64,000 nucleotides of DNA, from NCBI GenBank assembly GCA_022393335.1, contig JAJEKB010021543.1:2564844-2628843 (forward strand), in the 5' to 3' direction. The notes beneath the pieces were generated by a model that saw only the letters and a program-made list of their open reading frames with translations, was not told where the DNA came from and did not search any database. How positions within the stretch are numbered: position 1 is the stretch's first letter; the number at the start of each line of letters is the position of its first letter. The DNA is from Macrotrachela quadricornifera (taxonomy: Eukaryota; Rotifera; Eurotatoria; Philodinida; Philodinidae). Positions 1 through 9,714 of this stretch are shown piece after piece. The position numbers and the translations under genes were made by a program.

Positions 1-784
1 AATAAATCTGAATATTTTTCCCAATAAACAGTTTTTATTAAGCTCTATTACTGTGTGGAGTGCGAGAGCAGCTACTATGATCTATAGATTTCGCTTCGAC
101 AAAGAAGCTCATCAGATGGTAACGAAATCTTAGAGGGTGAGTCAGAATGGTAAGTAAAGCTACCGTTATCATGATTTCGTCCCTGCTAAAGGGCTCTTCA
201 GACGGCTTCTGTAAGTATATATCTGTTCGAATGGTTTGACAAGCGATCATGAATAAAATATATACATATTACCTATTCTCAATCTAGAAATTCATAGGAA
301 TTAGTAGATAGGGTTGATACCCGATGGTGAAGGAAGGACGTGTGAGGGTGAGAACAGCTACCATGATCTATAGATTTCATTTTGATCTTGAAAATGTGAC
401 ATTGTTCACGGAGATCATTTGAGATATTTCATTATCTAGAATAGAAGAAAAGAGAATTAATGATTGACAGACTTCAAAGGAAAAGGAAAGTTTTGTGAAT
501 TTTAATTATATTGCTATAATTTGATATTTGAATAATAAATTTAAAAGATAAGTGTGATAGAGAAGTAAGATTGTAAATGTTTAGTGAATGTGTTTTGTTT
601 TTTAGACGGCTGAACTTTGTTGATAATTATGATTTTTTTATTTCTATTTGTTGGACAGTTGAGTTGGTGTTCTTGATTATTTGGTCCGTTTTCTTCTGTT
701 GTTCTATTAATGAAACTGGATGAATATGAATATGTTTTATGTTATGAAATAATGTACACGTCAATATGTTTTAATGGTACTTAC
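1..784. repeat. Gene-free left edge with a dispersed repeat
   Basis: No gene is supported here. Two related stretches at about 60-110 and 335-385 share a core (agcta[c/t][c/t]atgatctatagattt). A diverged reverse-complement copy lies near 34890-34965. The sharing of this core between distant sites marks a dispersed repeat; family and type are unknown. The remaining sequence is AT-rich and unremarkable. Confidence 0.5.
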
Positions 785-1145
785 TTGGGGTTGTTGGATT
801 CTTGAGCATTTTTTTCCGTTGCTTTCGTATGAATTCATTTTTAGCATTTTGACGATTACGATTACCAACGATAAGTTTTGCATGCATCGCTGGTGTGTTT
901 TTAAAGACATCTTCATAAACTCTATGTATGTTTCGTTTGCATGATTGAAAACGTTTTTCATGTGTATAATACACAAATAATTTATCCTCATGGTTTGTGT
1001 GTTTCGTCTCTGTTTTCTTCATTGACTCTGCTGGTGATTGAATTAATTGCTCATCTATTTGATCATTATCAATGTCCGCTGTAGCTGCACTCAATGTGAC
1101 CTGTGTTTGTTGCGGTGTTAGTTGAGCTACTAATTGTTGACACAT
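785..1145 (-). CDS. Hypothetical protein, probable first coding exon
   Basis: An ATG at 1145 opens about 120 codons that end at a consensus splice donor (CAA|GTAAGT, exon edge near 785). The open frame runs only three codons into the intron. The N-terminal half is Gln/Thr-rich and acidic. The second half is basic, with KRFQSCKRNIHRVYEDVF followed by a Lys/Arg-rich stretch ending RKQRKKML, so nucleic-acid binding is possible. No family is recognised and no downstream exon was found between 1 and 784. It may be the start of a gene running off the left edge or an ORF1-like piece of a retroelement. Function is not assigned. Confidence 0.4.
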
Positions 1146-1329
1146 AAGAAAGAATTGTTTTTCATCAGCAATGAATGGTAAAAATGGCTATGTCGATATA
1201 TATTCAAAGAAAAATTTTTGAAATTCATTTTCGATTAATGTCGACGGATATCTAAATAATGAATGTTTAATGGGAATAATTCCCTTTTCTGAAAGAAAGG
1301 ATTATACACCGTTTAATCCGGTGGCTAAA

Positions 1330-3420
1330 AATGCTTAAAGTTTGTTTGTTAGTTTGTTAGTTTGTTTGTCTAATCCAATCAGATTGCAGCAAAATTTTAT
1401 CTTACACAATTCTTTAGACTTTGATTGAAAAACAGCTGACTCTAGGGTAATCGGGGTCGAGGAACTCGAATCTGATGTTAGTTTTTTAAAATTTTTTTGA
1501 GAATCAGTTTTTTTAGACAAAGGACCATTTTTTTTACAAAAAAAAATTTTTTTATAAGAGTTAACTGAAGGGTAATCGGGGTCGAGGAATCCCAATCTGA
1601 AGTTATTCCCTCGACTGTAGGGAGGGTCATATGAAAAAAAATAGTTTGTGTGTGTGTGGCTGGCAGGGTCAAAAAAACATGCTCTCAGAAAGATCCATCA
1701 AAGATCATAGTTTTGACAAAAGTCAACAGTTAACCTTGGACCAAAGGTTTTCGGGGTCGGGGAGTCGATTGACATGATTAGTTTTTTGACCAAAAAACAT
1801 TATTTTTTTACCAAAAATGTTTTTTTGACCCTCAAGATTATTTTTTCCGAAAAATTTTTTTTTGACCCTCATTCCCTCGACCGAAGGGAGGGTCATATGA
1901 AAAAAAATAGTTTGCTTGTCGTCGGGGTCAAAGGTCAAAAAAACATGTTCTCAGAAAAATCTCTCAAAGAATCAAACTTCACGCTTGACTTAACGCTTAA
2001 GGTCTGACCAAGGGGTTTTAGGGTCGGGGAATCTAATGGGACTATCAGTTTTTGAATTTTTACAAATAATTTTTTTTGCTAAAAAAGGCTTTTTTCAAGA
2101 AAATAATGATCTATATTATAATGTTCGGTGTGTGTCTGTCTGTTACCGGGATGAAAAAAACATGGTTTTAGATTGGTCCGAGGGGTCAAAAAAACATGGT
2201 TATAGCTCGAGCTCTAGAGGGAAAAATAGGCTTGGCTATCTTCTTCTATATAATAATGTTGAGTGTCTATGTGTGTGTTACCAGGTTAAAAGAACGGGAG
2301 TGATGGTAAAGATGGGATCAAACGAGCATATGATGGTTTTAAAGAAATTTTTAATATTGGCTACCTTTAAATAAGTTGAATATCATGTAATAAGCTTTGT
2401 TTCATAGCAGAAGTAGAATTCTAAAAGTGTCTTTAAGAATTCTCTCGCCAGCAGAAAAGATTTTCTTCACAGAGTGAAAGCAGCCGTGCAGCATCCACGG
2501 GTTTCCACTAGTTTCTTACAAAGTTTGACAAAAGGTTTTCGGGGTCGACGGACGGAATGGCACTACTAATTTTTGAATTTTTTCAAATAATTTCTTTTGC
2601 TAAAAAAGGGCTTTTCCCTCGGCTGTAGGGAGGGCCATATGAAAAAAAATAGTTTGTGGGTGTATGTGTGACAGGGTCAAAAAAACATCCATATAAAAAA
2701 TAACTAAAACATTCAAAATTAATCTTTCGGAAAACGTTCATTACACCGAGGCATGACAGTTAATCAACGGTATTGCTTATTTTGGTGGTATCTGAATTGA
2801 TCAATTGATGTGAGGAATTGGTGAGGTTTCCTATTTTTCATCGAAAACAAGTATTTTATCACGATTTGCTGATTTCGCCATGGTGTGTAATGAACACCAT
2901 TGCTTGTTGTGGTGGTATCGGAATTGATGAATGGAGGTATATGGTAGTATTAACTTCGTTAGAGGGGTTTTTTTCCTCGATTGAGTGGAGGAGCATATAA
3001 GAAAAACTAAAATGAGTTTGTGTGCGTATCGTCGATCGCGCGTCAAAGGTCCCATTTGAAACATACTTATTTGCCCCAAAGATTTTCGAGATTGAGGAAT
3101 CCGAATTTGGTATTAGTTTTTAAAATTTTTTTAAGAGTATTTTTTTCACAAAGGATATGTTTTTTACGAAAACAAATATATTTTATAAAGTTTGAGCAAA
3201 GGTAGTCGTAGTTGAGGAATCGATTGATGGTGCCAGTTTTTTAAATTTTCTTGAGATTATTTTTTCACACAAAGGACAGGTTATTTTACAAAAAAATTTT
3301 TCTTTGTATAATTTGATCATAGGTAATTGAGGCTCACAACTTAAATCGAGTTTACTTTCTGTTACATTGTCTTCCGATAAAACTAGGAAGCTAACTCGTA
3401 GAAAAATAATCGTCACCTAA
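1330..3420. repeat. Mosaic dispersed repeat
   Basis: Two short modules recur many times. Module A reads like ccctcgactgtagggagggt followed by catatg and an A-run, near 1607, 1880, 2607 and, decayed, 2970. Module B contains ggggtcgaggaat or close variants near 1453, 1577, 1754, 2027, 2540, 3090 and 3210. Both recur at 50819-51060 and, in reverse complement, at about 22600-23000. Homopolymer A and T runs separate them. Short open frames across this block are by-products of the repeat. No terminal repeats or transposase were seen, so its class is unknown. Confidence 0.6.
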
Positions 3421-3808
3421 GAAAAAATTTTGATGCATGGAATGGCTAACCATGAGTGGTGCCTCGAAGGGGCGCCGACGAACGACTAGCCGTTCTCTCT
3501 AATAGGTACAAAAGTTGTGTTTCAAAGAAGACTTAAAGAATTATGAGTTTTTATGGAACGCATTATCTCGGAGTTGCAATATTAATTGGAGTTGAGCGGA
3601 ATACTGGTGTACCGAAGCATAGGTAAATTGTTTCGGCACCTGACGTTTGAGCAGAATACTGTATTTTAATTACCTAATCTAAGAAAAATTTGTGAGCCTT
3701 TTGGGAGAAGCGAATAATGGTCGAATTAAGTAGTTAGAAGGCAAAGCTTTGATACCCTATAAAGTTTGATGCACGAAAAAGCTAGCCGTGAGTGGGCCCC
3801 GGAGGAGC
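3421..3808. repeat. Dispersed repeat that served as hAT target
   Basis: About 3440-3500 (ggctaaccatgagtggtgcc, then gccgacgaacgactagccgt) matches a second copy at about 3780-3816 that resumes at 5157 on the other side of the hAT element. The second copy is therefore the disrupted target of that insertion. Decayed relatives appear near 7480-7510 and, in reverse orientation, near 20330-20390 and 21480-21530. The rest of the interval shows no gene. Confidence 0.5.
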
Positions 3809-4039
3809 GTCGACGACAGGGTTGCCAAATTCAAATTTATAAAACCAGGAGGTCTCCGCAAAAAAGCCAGGAGTTGACCAGGAGATTCTTACTTAGAACC
3901 AGGAGAAAATCCAGGAGACTTTCATTGAAATTAGGAAGCTTTTTGGTTGTCTTTTTTCGAAGGAAAACTGAAATTTTCGTTTGCGCAAGTCATTCAGATC
4001 TTCTGCTGACAAAATAATAGCCAAATTTTTCTGTGATAC

Positions 4040-4392
4040 TATATATGGGTGTGAACAGCCAGTGAGATACGCTATTTGCTTTCTTTCTATTTTCAATTAA
4101 AGAACCTATCCATATTCCGACCAAATTATCACTCTCATCACTAAACTGCTAAATTTCAAATATTAGCCGCTGATGGCTCTCTTATATGAAATTATTCAGC
4201 CCCGAAAGTCATGTCCTATCGTTTTTTCGGGGCTGAATAATTTCATATAAGAGAGCCATCAGCGGCTAATATTTGAAATTTAGCAGTTCAGCGATGAGAG
4301 TGATAATTTGGTTGGAATGCGGATAGGCTCTTTAACTGATAATAGAACGAAAGCAAATGGAGTGTCTCACTGACTGTACACGCCCATATATA
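4040..4392. repeat. Large imperfect palindrome inside the hAT element
   Basis: About 165 bases on each side of a 15-base loop near 4208-4223 are inverted copies. The inner stem ttattcagccccgaaa pairs with ttttcggggctgaataa. Pairing continues outward through gatggctctcttatatgaaa and tagcagttnag to catatatgggtgtgaac, with increasing mismatches. It could be a foldback or MITE nested in the hAT element, or the product of an inverted duplication. No target duplication was identified. Confidence 0.75.
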
Positions 4393-4589
4393 TTACATGA
4401 AAAAATAGAGATAATTATGTGTTCTATATTACTATTCATTTCACAATCATTTACAAAATACACAAAAGAAAGTAAGTAAATTCTACTTAGAAATTGAACC
4501 AAAAATATCGGTACATAGAAACCATAAATTATCATTCATACTGTTCGTGATATCTTAGCAATATGAGTGTATTTTTCTGATGATCGAAT

Positions 4590-4793
4590 TTATTTCAATA
4601 AATCCGGATTATTCAGAAACTGGTCGTAAAATTCTGAACAGTTATACTGAGCATTCACTTTAATTTTTAATTCTGCATCTCTGAGATCATGCCTCATGCC
4701 ATTTCGATTATTATTCCACAAAAATATCATGTGACTGACTAATGATTCACAAAAGGCGTTTGAGGATGATATAGAGAAAACGAATTGAAACAA
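4590..4793 (-). pseudogene. hAT transposase C-terminal remnant
   Basis: The frame reads SSSNAFCESLVSHMIFLWNN and then RNGMRHDLRDAELKIKVNAQ, NCSEFYDQFLNNPDLLK. This resembles the hAT dimerisation-domain pattern S-N-A-x-x-E-x-x-x-S followed by a K-rich helix and a C-x-E-F-Y motif. Only the last 60-70 residues remain and there is no catalytic triad. Its position inside the element with hAT ends supports the family call. It is non-functional. Confidence 0.65.
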
Positions 4794-5599
4794 TTTTCTA
4801 AAATCAGGAACATTGCTTCAGTTTCTTAGAATAGAATTTATTTGCGAGAGTTAGTTGATAACTTTAATTTTATAAATATCAACAAAATTAATATATTTCC
4901 TTATTGATTGCTACGTTCATTAAATAGTGTGATGCTTACGTTCTTCTCTTTCTTTTATTATTTTTCTTATCTTATTTTGGTGATTCAAACTGTTGCTAAA
5001 AGTCAAGGCGTGAACAAAACTATAGAAACCAGGAGAAACTAGGAGAAAATCTTAAAAACCAGCTCCTGGTACCAGGAGATTTTTTAACCAGGAGAAAAGC
5101 CTAAAAACCAGAAGTCTCCTGGCTAAATCAGGGGGTTTGGCAACCCTGGTCGACGAACAACTCGCTGTTCCTCTGTAGCTAGATATAATAGCTATCTTCT
5201 AATAGAGATATATAAAAATATCTCACAGGATAATTTGTCACAAATTACGTGACATTCGTGGTGACAGCATGAGAAGAATGGGAGCATGGTGAAAGCGTGT
5301 AACTTTGTCTCAGATGCGAAATGCAGCAGGAGTCATTGTGTGATACTAGATGTCAACTGATGGGTGGATTCCCAAGTGAGCAAAAAACCGGTGAAGACGA
5401 GCGACATGACTAGTCCAAAATGTCCGAAACATCCGTCAGGTCTAGTCTAAAATGTCTTGTACACTCGTCATGACTAGCCACCTTTAGAAGTAATGTCTTC
5501 TAACTACGTCTGGACTAGTCTAGAATGTCCTTGAACCCCGTCATGTCTAGTCTGTTTTGTCCATTGGTCCCGTCCAGACTAGTCGGAAAATTTAAAAAA

Positions 5600-5700
5600 G
5601 AAGGTGAAAGGTGGATTTGAACATCCAACCCGACAGTATTCGGTATTTGACGGGCATCCTGACGACATACTAGGACATTGAGATAGACTGACGTCAGTTT
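5600..5700 (-). repeat. tRNA-like module, left arm
   Basis: On the minus strand, GGTTGGATGTTCAAATCCACC resembles an RNA polymerase III B box (GGTTCGANTCC). About 70 bases upstream in the same sense is an A-box-like TATCTCAATGTCCTAG. The stems do not form a proper cloverleaf, so this is tRNA-derived or tRNA-mimicking rather than a tRNA gene. Confidence 0.4.
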
Positions 5701-6889
5701 ATACAGTCTAAATCACGAATTGACTCCCGTCTATCTGCTAGACAATGACAGATCATTCTATGTCAAACGACTTTGACTAGTCTGCAACGTCTTTGGTAGT
5801 AGTTGGGACTAGTTTGAAGCATCATCTATACGCGTCATGATTAGTCCTTTTTTAACACTGTTGCTCATCCTAGTCCAGACTAGTCTGAAAAACTCTAAAC
5901 GACTCACTTTCTTTGGACTAAATATATCCTCTTAATTCGTCTAAACCGATGGATAATGAAGAGTAAGAGTATAGTGCACACAGAAAAAATTTTCAATATG
6001 TGCGTCATTTGTTAAAAGTAATCGATGAATAATAAGATGTATTTAGCATATGGATTAGATAGGAGAAGAACAGTTGTTTTAGTGCCTGTCTTGTGCTAAA
6101 ATCTTTTTAGATTGTAGACTACAATTAATCTGTTATATTATGTTTACGGATATCAATGACATGCATATATTTTATACTAAATTGTGTTGATTGTCATGGA
6201 TGTTATTATTTTTTTAAAATAGAACAACACTAAGAAAGCCTATCATAATCAATAGTAAAATCAAAGATAGGCAATACGCTTCGTATATTTCTGTCTTGAT
6301 ATATTTTATTATATTTTGCATTTTCGTATGTTTAAAATGTAAAAATATATCGAAACATAAAAGAATAGGAGTAAATAGAAGAACAATATTTATCTGGTAC
6401 CGATGAATATTAATTCATATATTCTAAAGGTATTAAAATATAAAATTTTAAGGAAAACACAAAATAATTTAAATCATTTTATGTGATAATTTTTCGTTAT
6501 TTTATTTTAAATATAAAGTCTAATAATTTTCAATTTAAGAAGAAATTTAAATTAAGCAAAGTTAATTTAATTGTTAATTATGAAGATAAGGTGATATTAA
6601 TTTAAAACTAAACCATCATATGGAAAATCTAGTTTCTTTTAAACATAAATAGTCTTTTATTTTTGGATTTAAAATTTATTTTTTAATGCAACTAATTATT
6701 TCCAGTTAATGATATTCAATAAATATCCGTCGGAAAAATATAAATATTTTCTAAATCTATTTTATTTAATGTTATATAAATAATTTCGTCCACTGTAAAA
6801 AATAATTTTTTTTTTAAAGTAAAGACAAAAAACTTTGAGCAAAACTATATTAAACAGCATTTTAAAATGATTGTGAACATGTAGAAGTT

Positions 6890-6970
6890 GGTCTCTTGAT
6901 CATGTGATTCAATGGTCTAAACGATGGGTAAGTGATACATAGGATGCATGTTCGAATCTAACCTTTATCT
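6890..6970 (+). repeat. tRNA-like module, right arm
   Basis: On the plus strand, TGATTCAATGGTCTAAAC resembles an A box and GGATGCATGTTCGAATCTAACC a B box, about 35 bases apart. It is the inverted counterpart of the module at 5600-5700. Variable-arm length and stem pairing do not match a working tRNA. Confidence 0.4.
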
Positions 6971-7395
6971 TTACATATTTTCATTTAGACTAGTCAGGAC
7001 TCGTCCACTACACAAGACTACAACATGTTCTATATACCGCCCCTGACATCCTTACTTTTTTAATTTTAAACTCGTTTCGGACGGGCGTCCCTACCGCCCG
7101 TCGAGACTAGTCTTTGTCTCAAAAAGTCCTCGTCTAGGACTAGTCTGCGTGTTATGCAATAGAGTTCTGTATTAACCAACTTTTGACTAGTCCTGGACGA
7201 GGCTTTCTCAAAAGGAGACTAGACTAGACGCGTATGATGTCGCCCGTCAACCATGTGATTTAGACGGGGCTTCATGACGGGCAAAACTCCCGGACTAGTC
7301 ATGTGCTAGTCGAATTTGAGACAAAGACTAGGCATGACGGGGTGACATGACTTGAAAAAAGACGAGTCATTTAGCCCGTCTTGAGCTCACTTGGG

Positions 7396-7925
7396 TTCTA
7401 TGGTGATTTAACTTGTTTTTTGAAATAATTGAAACATGCAAAAGGTAAATGAGAACTATGAATTATAAGCTGCTCAACGAAGCCTGACAGATGGAACGGG
7501 TAGCCGTTCTCGTAATTGATCGCAAAAATTGTGCTTTAGTATAGACTCAATTGAATCATTTGTAAATTGATTCTTAGCAGATTAAACCAATGTCATTACT
7601 GTTAAATGGTCGGGATCATAATAAGGAATTAAGCCCATAAAATTATGCGTTCTTTAAGCAAAATTTCTGTTTTATAAAATGAGAACTAATTGAAAGAGTT
7701 TTATATTCTTATGATTCTATATGGAATCAAGGGTTGGAATATCTAACATGATTGGTCAAAGTTTACTTAAATGAAGTGATGTAACATTTCTCGGAGAAAA
7801 GGGTCAACGAATTCACAGGCTGAGCGCTACCTTGGTGAATTTGATTCTATAATGATAGTTTTAGGATAGTATAAAAATCTTAAATGATACACGTGTTTCT
7901 ACTTCGTGTTATGTGAAGAATGTAA
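7396..7925. other. Intergenic, no gene seen
   Basis: A fragment near 7480-7510 (ggaacgggtagccgttctcg) is a decayed relative of the repeat at 3440-3500. Otherwise nothing is recognisable. A missing N-terminal part of the downstream transporter was sought here and not found. Confidence 0.4.
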
Positions 7926-9344
7926 ATGAAAAATAGAGTAGGGAGAGATATTACAACTTTTCTTGATTCATTCGAGGGTCAAGTGAGTCGTAGAGACGAA
8001 TGTTACTTGTTTTTATTTGCTCTATGTACAGCATTATTAATGATCATTGATGCAGTAACAGGAGGAAAAATCAAAGGATCAAATATTGAAAATGAGTTTA
8101 TTTATTATGAAAATTATCCTACAAATGTGATCATTCCAATCTATTGTATAACAGGTATATCATATGGTATGGTTGGATTGATTCGAAAAACAATTCCAAC
8201 GGATATTGTTGGAAATAATGAAGAGAAATTAAAACGAATGAATGGATTAGTTCAGATCTTTAATGAAATCGCTGATGTTAGTGGAGCATTTTTAACAAGT
8301 TTGGTTTTTATTCCACGTTTAGGAAATAATTATGCGTTTTTAATTACACCGATTGTATTTACATCATCACCCAGGCAGACAAACTACGATAAAATAACAC
8401 GTCAAAACGCTTGAAAATGTGCGCTTTTCACGAAATTATTTTTGTTAGAATTTTAACGCGTTTTTTTTCTGAAAAAAACAACAAAAGTCGCGTATTTTAG
8501 GAAAAAACGCGTATAAAACGCGTTATTTTATCGTAGCTTGTCTGCCTGAGCAGCTATTGTTTGGTTTTTTATTCATCCTCCATCATCAGATTTGAATCAG
8601 ATGGAGAATGAAAATAAGAAGAGAAATTATTTGAAAAGTTTAATCAATGGTTTTTATTTATTTGGAAAATCGATTTATCTTGGAGGAAAAATTATTTTTA
8701 TTTCTCGAAAATATATTTGGTTATTTCCATCATATTCCTTATCACTTTATGTACATCGATATATTGAAAATGGTATTGCACCACAATTAGCTAAAAAATA
8801 TCTTCAAAGTTTTGCATGGTCAGAGATTATCGTCGGTGGGTCGAATTTTGGAGAACTCACTGGTGCTTTAATTGCTTTTATTTTCACTAAACAAATTTCA
8901 AGTCCTTGTTTTTGGTTAATATTAGATTCTCTTTTATTATTAATTGCTTGGTATATTCCATTTTATCATCCATCAATGATTACTGTCAAATATGCTTAGA
9001 TTATTGCATTAACATTTATTCCATTTGGTTTTGGTTCAGTTACTGATAATATTTCATTAAATGCATATATTCAATCAGAATTGAGTCAACCACAATTTAA
9101 AAATAAAGATATTTCTTCGTTAGGATCTGTAATGGCTTTTCTTTATTCATCTTATATTATTCTTTATGCGATTTTAAATCCATTACTTGGAAAATATATT
9201 GATTCTGTTTATAACACTCAACAAACTATTAGACCAGCTTTGATTTATACTGTTGGAGTACAATTCAGTATTATAGCAATTTTATTGACGTTATCAACAT
9301 TTATTCCAAAAAATTCTTATAAATTAAATCCATCTTTAGAATAA
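7926..9344 (+). pseudogene. Fungal-type MFS transporter, interrupted by a MITE and a stop
   Basis: One reading frame runs from an ATG at 7926 to 9344 if the insertion at 8370-8552 is removed, giving about 411 codons with one TAG at 8997-8999. Several hydrophobic helices are visible. The block YYENYPTNVIIPIYCITGIS followed by YGMVGLIRKTIPTDIVG and RMNGLVQIFNE resembles a family of fungal MFS permeases in which NYPTN, IPxDIVG and H/QIFxE are conserved. The substrate is unknown. The frame is short for that family, so the N-terminal helices may be lost. A stop codon lies directly before the ATG, so it cannot be extended upstream without an intron. No introns are evident. Fungal origin by horizontal transfer is inference. 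Confidence 0.6.
8370..8550. mobile_element. 181-bp MITE inserted in the MFS gene
   Basis: The terminal inverted repeats are about 29 bp: cccaggcagacaaactacga at the left, mirrored by tcgtagcttgtctgcctgag at the right. Internal short inverted repeats contain aacgcg. Removing 8370-8552 (element plus one CA) restores the transporter frame (TSS then AIVWFFI), which fits a 2-bp CA duplication. There is no coding capacity. The superfamily is not assigned. Confidence 0.8.
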
Positions 9345-9714
9345 TTACAAGATTGAATATTATGACTTCTATTGCTCTTGTTTCTTATGTCTATTAGAAT
9401 TCAATTCTAGAGAATCTTTGAGTTAAAACAAACAGGAATTGTTGCAATATTCAAAGATTCAAGTTTAATTATCTGAATATCTGAGAGTTTCACAAAATAA
9501 ATTGTTTTATCTCTTTCATGTCCTCATCCTTATGCATCCTTGCGCCCTGTTTGAACGAGCAAAGAGATAGTTGAATTTAACTTGAAGATATTACGTGCAT
9601 GTTATGTGAAATTTCTTGATTAAGTATTATTTATTTAACATTAATAAGAAACTTCTTTAAGAAGTGACATTCTATTGAAGGATAAAATTGAATTTGGGTT
9701 TAGACAAAGAGTTT
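9345..9714. other. Intergenic, nothing recognised
   Basis: AT-rich spacer between the 3' ends of two convergent genes. No promoter, repeat or RNA gene was recognised. Confidence 0.4.

Larger units (their letters stand above)
3817..5148 (-). mobile_element. hAT-superfamily DNA transposon relic, 1332 bp
   Basis: The ends are perfect 13-bp inverted repeats, CAGGGTTGCCAAA at 3817-3829 and its complement at 5136-5148. They are flanked by an exact 8-bp duplication GTCGACGA at 3809-3816 and 5149-5156. An 8-bp duplication with CAG-starting ends is diagnostic of hAT elements. Subterminal regions carry many ccaggag motifs in opposite orientations at about 3845-3925 and 5025-5120, a usual layout for transposase-binding sites. 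A transposase C-terminal remnant lies at 4590-4793. Most of the transposase is missing, so the copy is non-autonomous. Confidence 0.9.
5371..7395. mobile_element. Non-autonomous inverted-repeat element, 2025 bp
   Basis: An 11-bp terminal inverted repeat, CCCAAGTGAGC at 5371-5381 and GCTCACTTGGG at 7385-7395, bounds the element. The outer 500 bases on each side are dense in the palindromic octamer GACTAGTC and the word cccgtc. A very AT-rich core of about 950 bases (5930-6870) lacks both. Each arm contains a tRNA-like B-box module, facing outwards from each other (see separate entries). There is no open frame of note, and no target duplication could be fixed. The superfamily is unknown. Confidence 0.7.

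Noticed and set aside
1335..2374. Several overlapping small frames on both strands
   Set aside because: All are generated by the mosaic repeat and its A/T runs.
5600..6970. Two genuine tRNA genes
   Set aside because: B and A boxes are recognisable but acceptor, D and T stems do not pair; they lie in inverted arms of a mobile element.
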